A DNA stretch of 48,420 nt from UBA5004 sp964342515. GTDB taxonomy: Bacteria > Patescibacteriota > Minisyncoccia > Phycocordibacterales > Zambryskibacteraceae. The notes under the pieces were generated by a model. The model did not search any database and was not told where the DNA came from. It saw only the letters and a list, made by a program, of their open reading frames with translations. Positions 44,994 to 48,420 of this stretch are shown piece after piece. The position numbers were made by a program, and so were the translations under genes. The stretch covers positions 1 through 48,420 of the forward strand of contig CAYFFP010000003.1 of NCBI GenBank assembly GCA_964342515.1, in the 5' to 3' direction. Positions within the stretch are counted from its first letter, which is position 1; the number at the start of each line of letters is the position of its first letter.

Positions 44994-47652
44994 TCACTTT
45001 ACCACCAAAGCCAAAGAGGTTATCCGCAAGGCCCACGAGCTCGCCATCGAGCGCGGGCAAAACCACGTCAATCCGATACACCTCCTCGCGGCCCTGCTTC
45101 TCCAAGAAGAAAGTATGGCCATCTCTATTCTCGATAAGATGGACGTCGATACGATACTTCTCACCGATTCGGTGCTTGACCTGATCGAGTCGCCCGAGAC
45201 GGGGACGACGGTTTCTCCTTCTTATCAGATATATCTTACGCCGGAGCTTGCCCACACTATCGAGACTTCGAGCAAGGTGGCGCAGTCATTGGGTGACGAA
45301 TTCGTCTCGACCGAGCATCTCTTCATCGCGCTTCTCGATGTTCCCGGCGAGGTCAGAAACTTATTGCTTAAATTTAAAATTGACAGGCAGACGGTGTTGC
45401 GCGTGCTCGAGGAGCTTAAGAGAACTAATGCCGAGGGGCCTAAAGAGAGCAAAAAATTTAAATCCCTTTCCAAATACACCCGCTCGCTTACAACGCTTGC
45501 CAAGCAGAACAAGCTCGACCCGGTCATCGGCAGGGACGATGAAATCTCTCGCATTATCCAGATTCTCTCGCGCCGGACCAAGAATAATCCGATCCTTATC
45601 GGAGAAGCCGGTGTGGGCAAGACTGCCATCGCGGAAGGATTGGCTATTCGTGTCGCATCAGGCAATGTTCCGGAATCTTTGAAAGACAAGGAACTTGTGT
45701 CGCTTGACCTCGGGCTTCTTATTGCCGGCACCAAATACCGCGGCGAATTCGAAGAGCGTCTAAAGAACATCATTAAGGATATCGAGAAGTCAGACGGCAA
45801 AATTGTCCTCTTCATAGACGAGATTCATACCATCGTCGGCGCCGGCGCGGCCGAGGGCTCCATGGACGCTTCTAATATGTTGAAGCCGCCGCTCTCTCGG
45901 GGAGAGCTTAGGGCAATCGGGGCCACCACCTTGCGGGAATACCAGAAGTATATCGAGAAGGACCCGGCACTGACCCGCCGCTTCCAGCCGGTCTATGTGC
46001 AAGAACCCTCGATCGAAGATGCCATGACGATTCTGCGAGGACTGAAGGAGCGCTACGAGCTCTACCACGGCGTGCGTATCACGGATGATGCCATCCAAGC
46101 CGCCGTCACCTTATCCTCCCGCTATATTACCGACCGATTCCTGCCGGATAAGGCGGTGGACCTCATCGACGAAGCGGCCTCCTTTTTGAAAATTTCTCTG
46201 GAGAATATGCCGCCGCCGTTGCAGGAAGCGCAGTCTAAGATTATTAAGCTCGAGATTGAAAGGGAAGCGCTTAAGAAAGAGACTAAGAATCCGAAGGTCA
46301 AAATCCGTCTCAAAGAAATTGAGAGGGATGTTGCCGATTTGCGCGAGCAGACCGCCGAAATCGAGCTTAAGTGGAAGAACGAGAAGGAGACCGTAAGCAA
46401 GATCAAAGAAATCAAGAAAAATCTTGAGACGCTCCGGCTGGAGGCCGAGGCGGCGGAAGCCGGGGCTAATCTTCCAAGAGCGGCGGAGCTGCGCTACGGC
46501 AGGATTCCGGCGCTTACCAAGGAGCTTGAGGCAAACGCCAAGCGCTTAAAGAAGCTCCAGAGTTCCCGCCGCATTCTAAAAGAAGAGATAACCGCGGAAG
46601 ACATTGCTTCCATTGTCTCCCGCTGGACCGGTATTCCGGTATCGAGAATGCTCGAAGAGGAAGCGGAGAAACTCTCGCGCATGGATGATTACCTCAAGCG
46701 CCGCATTGTGGGTCAGGATGGAGCGGTCAAGAAGATTGCCGATACTATCAAGCGCAGTCGCGCCGGCATCTCCGACCCGAACAAACCTATCGGCTCATTC
46801 ATCTTCCTCGGTCCCACCGGCGTTGGCAAAACCGAACTGACCAAGGCCTTGGCGGAATTTCTGTTCGACGACGAGAAGGCGCTCATCCGCGTCGATATGT
46901 CTGAATTTATGGAGAAGCACGCGGTCTCGAAGCTCATCGGCTCGCCGCCGGGCTACGTCGGCTTCGAAGAGGGCTCGCCCTTCGCCGAATCCATCCGCCA
47001 CAGACCATACTCGGTAGTGCTTTTCGACGAGATAGAGAAGGCGCATCCGGAAGTATTTAACATTCTTCTTCAGATCTTGGACAATGGCCGCCTCACGGAT
47101 GCTAAGGGTCGTGTCATCAACTTCAAGAACACGGTTATCATCATGACTTCAAATGTCGGCGCACAATATATTGATAAGATGCAGTCCATCGGTTTCTCGC
47201 GCGGAGACAAGGATGATTATGGAGAGGTAAAGGAGAAAATACTCGCGGCTTTGAAAGATCACTTCCGCCCGGAGTTCTTGAACCGCTTGGACGATATCAT
47301 TATCTTCGACGTGCTTTCGAAAGAAGCAATTAAGGAAATCGTTAAAATTCAAATCGCTCTGGTGGAGAAGCGGCTCAAGGAGAAGGAGATCGAACTCTCC
47401 GTCTCTTCCGTTGTCGTGGAGCAATTGAGCAAAGAAGGTTACAATCCGCAGTATGGCGCAAGGCCCTTGAAGCGTCTGATACAGGATAAAATTCTTAATC
47501 CCGTCGCCAGCATGATGATAAGCAATAAGGTGCTGTCCGGTGGCGTTATCTCGGTCGGCGTCCACTCTGGCGAATTCTCATTTGATGTTCGGAAATCCAG
47601 ACGTGCCGTTCACATCAGCACCATCTCTCCTAGAAAAGCTGCGTTGAAATAA
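44980..47652 (+). CDS. clpB: ClpB/ClpC-type AAA+ disaggregase
   Basis: 890 aa. Two N-terminal Clp repeats (residues about 1-145) are followed by AAA-1 with Walker A GEAGVGKTAIAEGL and Walker B VLFIDEIHTIVGAG. A long middle coiled-coil (about 405-530) is as in ClpB. AAA-2 has GPTGVGKTELTKALAEFLF, IGSPPGYVGFEEG and FDEIEKAHPEV. The long M domain favours ClpB; no IGF/LGF loop for ClpP is evident. Starts 14 bp inside the preceding gene. Confidence 0.93.
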   Translation: MQPFNHFTTKAKEVIRKAHELAIERGQNHVNPIHLLAALLLQEESMAISILDKMDVDTILLTDSVLDLIESPETGTTVSPSYQIYLTPELAHTIETSSKVAQSLGDEFVSTEHLFIALLDVPGEVRNLLLKFKIDRQTVLRVLEELKRTNAEGPKESKKFKSLSKYTRSLTTLAKQNKLDPVIGRDDEISRIIQILSRRTKNNPILIGEAGVGKTAIAEGLAIRVASGNVPESLKDKELVSLDLGLLIAGTKYRGEFEERLKNIIKDIEKSDGKIVLFIDEIHTIVGAGAAEGSMDASNMLKPPLSRGELRAIGATTLREYQKYIEKDPALTRRFQPVYVQEPSIEDAMTILRGLKERYELYHGVRITDDAIQAAVTLSSRYITDRFLPDKAVDLIDEAASFLKISLENMPPPLQEAQSKIIKLEIEREALKKETKNPKVKIRLKEIERDVADLREQTAEIELKWKNEKETVSKIKEIKKNLETLRLEAEAAEAGANLPRAAELRYGRIPALTKELEANAKRLKKLQSSRRILKEEITAEDIASIVSRWTGIPVSRMLEEEAEKLSRMDDYLKRRIVGQDGAVKKIADTIKRSRAGISDPNKPIGSFIFLGPTGVGKTELTKALAEFLFDDEKALIRVDMSEFMEKHAVSKLIGSPPGYVGFEEGSPFAESIRHRPYSVVLFDEIEKAHPEVFNILLQILDNGRLTDAKGRVINFKNTVIIMTSNVGAQYIDKMQSIGFSRGDKDDYGEVKEKILAALKDHFRPEFLNRLDDIIIFDVLSKEAIKEIVKIQIALVEKRLKEKEIELSVSSVVVEQLSKEGYNPQYGARPLKRLIQDKILNPVASMMISNKVLSGGVISVGVHSGEFSFDVRKSRRAVHISTISPRKAALK

Positions 47653-47681
47653 AAAAGGTGTGATTTTATTAGAATTTGTGT

Positions 47682-48332
47682 ATGGCAGAATTAAAATTAG
47701 GTCAACTAAAAAATGTAAGAAACCTTTATTACAATAAAGGTTTAAGCATGAAAGCGATTAGCTTGGAACTAGGAGTATCCATTGATGCGGTCTGCTATTT
47801 CATGAGAAAAAATAAGTTAAGGCGTAGAAATGGTTCAGAAAATTCGGCTTTATTATTTAGTCGGAAACCTCTTTCTTATAAATTAAAAACGGATCTATCT
47901 ACATCTAACTTAGAGTTAAAAAATGCCGGAGTTACTCTTTATTGGGCAGAAGGATATAAAACAAGTAAAAGTAAAAGTGTGGATTTTGCTAATGCTGATC
48001 CTCTTATGGTTGAAACTTTTGTTAAGTTTTTAAGAGAAATATGTGGAGTTGATGAAAAAAGACTAAGAGTTTTGCTTTATTGCTATTCTAATCAAAGTAT
48101 TGGTGAGCTTATTGATTTTTGGTCAAAATTAACTAAAATACCTAAGAGTCAGTTTACCAAGCCTTATATAAGAAGCGATTTCAGAAAGGAAAAGGAGGGC
48201 AAGATGCGGTATGGAATGGTGCATATAAGGTATTCTGACAAAAAACTCCTTTCCCAAATTATGGAGTGGATTAGGTATATGCAACACAAATTTTTGCGTC
48301 GGTCGTATAGCGGCAATTACACCACGCTGTAA
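47682..48332 (+). CDS. HTH protein of a LAGLIDADG-like family (uncertain)
   Basis: 216 aa. The N-terminus is a helix-turn-helix (NVRNLYYNKGLSMKAISLEL, GVSIDAVCYFMRKN). The C-terminal part, GVTLYWAEGYKTSKSKSVDF, FANADPLMVETFVKFLREI and LIDFWSKLTKIPKSQF, resembles a family of unknown function that I recall from Patescibacteria and Actinobacteria and that may have a homing-endonuclease-like fold. It is AT-rich compared with clpB. A TAGAAT box is 6 nt before the ATG. The last 37 nt run into tRNA-Tyr, whose bases encode RRSYSGNYTTL. Confidence 0.6.
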   Translation: MAELKLGQLKNVRNLYYNKGLSMKAISLELGVSIDAVCYFMRKNKLRRRNGSENSALLFSRKPLSYKLKTDLSTSNLELKNAGVTLYWAEGYKTSKSKSVDFANADPLMVETFVKFLREICGVDEKRLRVLLYCYSNQSIGELIDFWSKLTKIPKSQFTKPYIRSDFRKEKEGKMRYGMVHIRYSDKKLLSQIMEWIRYMQHKFLRRSYSGNYTTL

Positions 48333-48381
48333 ACGTGGCGGCCTTTGGCCTACGGGGGTTCGAGTCCCTCCCGGCGCACCA
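48296..48381 (+). tRNA. tRNA-Tyr (GTA anticodon) with encoded CCA
   Basis: The acceptor GCGTCGG pairs with CCGGCGC (one G-T), anticodon stem CCACG / CGTGG has loop CTGTAAA (GTA), and there is a long class II variable arm. T loop TTCGAGT, discriminator A and a genomic CCA follow. The only tRNA here with CCA encoded. After it, the last 39 bp hold no recognised feature. Confidence 0.9.
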
Positions 48382-48420
48382 CATAGGAAATTGCAAGTTT
48401 GAATGGTTCGCCTCGCTTCG

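Noticed and set aside
1..48420. UGA recoded as glycine, as in Gracilibacteria/SR1
   Set aside because: TGA ends many genes at the expected family length (for example holB, frr neighbours, pilin 2) and no family-conserved Gly positions are TGA.

Overview
The window looks like chromosome of an ultra-small, host-dependent bacterium of the Candidate Phyla Radiation, most likely Parcubacteria/Paceibacteria. This is an inference. It rests on very compact core genes (a 568-aa SMC without hinge, a 409-aa ThrRS, a 245-aa site-2 protease without PDZ, a 508-aa IF-2), a zinc-less L32, a run of five small type IV secretion pilin-like genes, and a nearly pure housekeeping content with almost no metabolism. 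The standard stop code fits; TGA closes many genes. One run of ten Ns inside a tRNA cluster (40491-40500) shows the window is a scaffold.

Layout: 1-4.7 kb is a leftward operon lepB-hisS-like-rpsU-ybeY-ftsA-ftsZ (signal peptidase, ribosome, cell division). At 4.75-6.05 kb are pth and a truncated gene interrupted by a RAYT/REP transposase unit. Then come rpsA (leftward), an MBL-fold gene, a small membrane gene and gyrA. At 10.5-13.6 kb a solute-binding lipoprotein-like gene precedes five pilin-like membrane genes. At 13.5-17.9 kb are isolated leftward genes (membrane protein, SPFH protein, small acidic protein) plus a FAD oxidoreductase and a LOG-family gene. At 17.9-23.7 kb are FKBP, holB-like, frr, rseP, a DUF559 nuclease flanked by repeats, proS, mreB and mreC. 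At 24.3-28.2 kb are mreD-like, PBP2, greA and lysS. At 28.3-33.3 kb are a PaaX/Cas2-like gene flanked by two 36-bp palindromes, thrS and dnaE. At 33.3-40.1 kb are rnhB, a NUDIX cassette, rpmF, a nusB-NUDIX fusion, rnc, smc and rnr. At 40.2-40.6 kb are tRNA genes (Lys, Cys, Leu, Leu, Gly). At 40.6-48.4 kb are a TMTC-like glycosyltransferase, rbfA, infB, a cysteine-desulfurase-like gene, clpB, an HTH protein and tRNA-Tyr.

Two expression styles coexist. Most core genes have a -10 hexamer only 6-8 nt before the start codon, with no Shine-Dalgarno sequence, which predicts leaderless mRNAs. Five lone genes instead have strong Shine-Dalgarno sites; four of them also have near-consensus promoters, and each has its own terminator. 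They look like self-contained cassettes.

The other striking feature is the load of small palindromic repeats, several lying inside essential genes. Families seen are TGTC...GACA hairpins tied to the RAYT transposase, a CCTCACCC...CTCTCCTTG repeat that flanks and encodes the tail of the DUF559 gene and is inserted in frame in dnaE and rpsA, an ATTAAATCGTATACGTTA element, a TCCGCCAGCTGGCGGA palindrome, and the PaaX-associated 36-bp palindrome.
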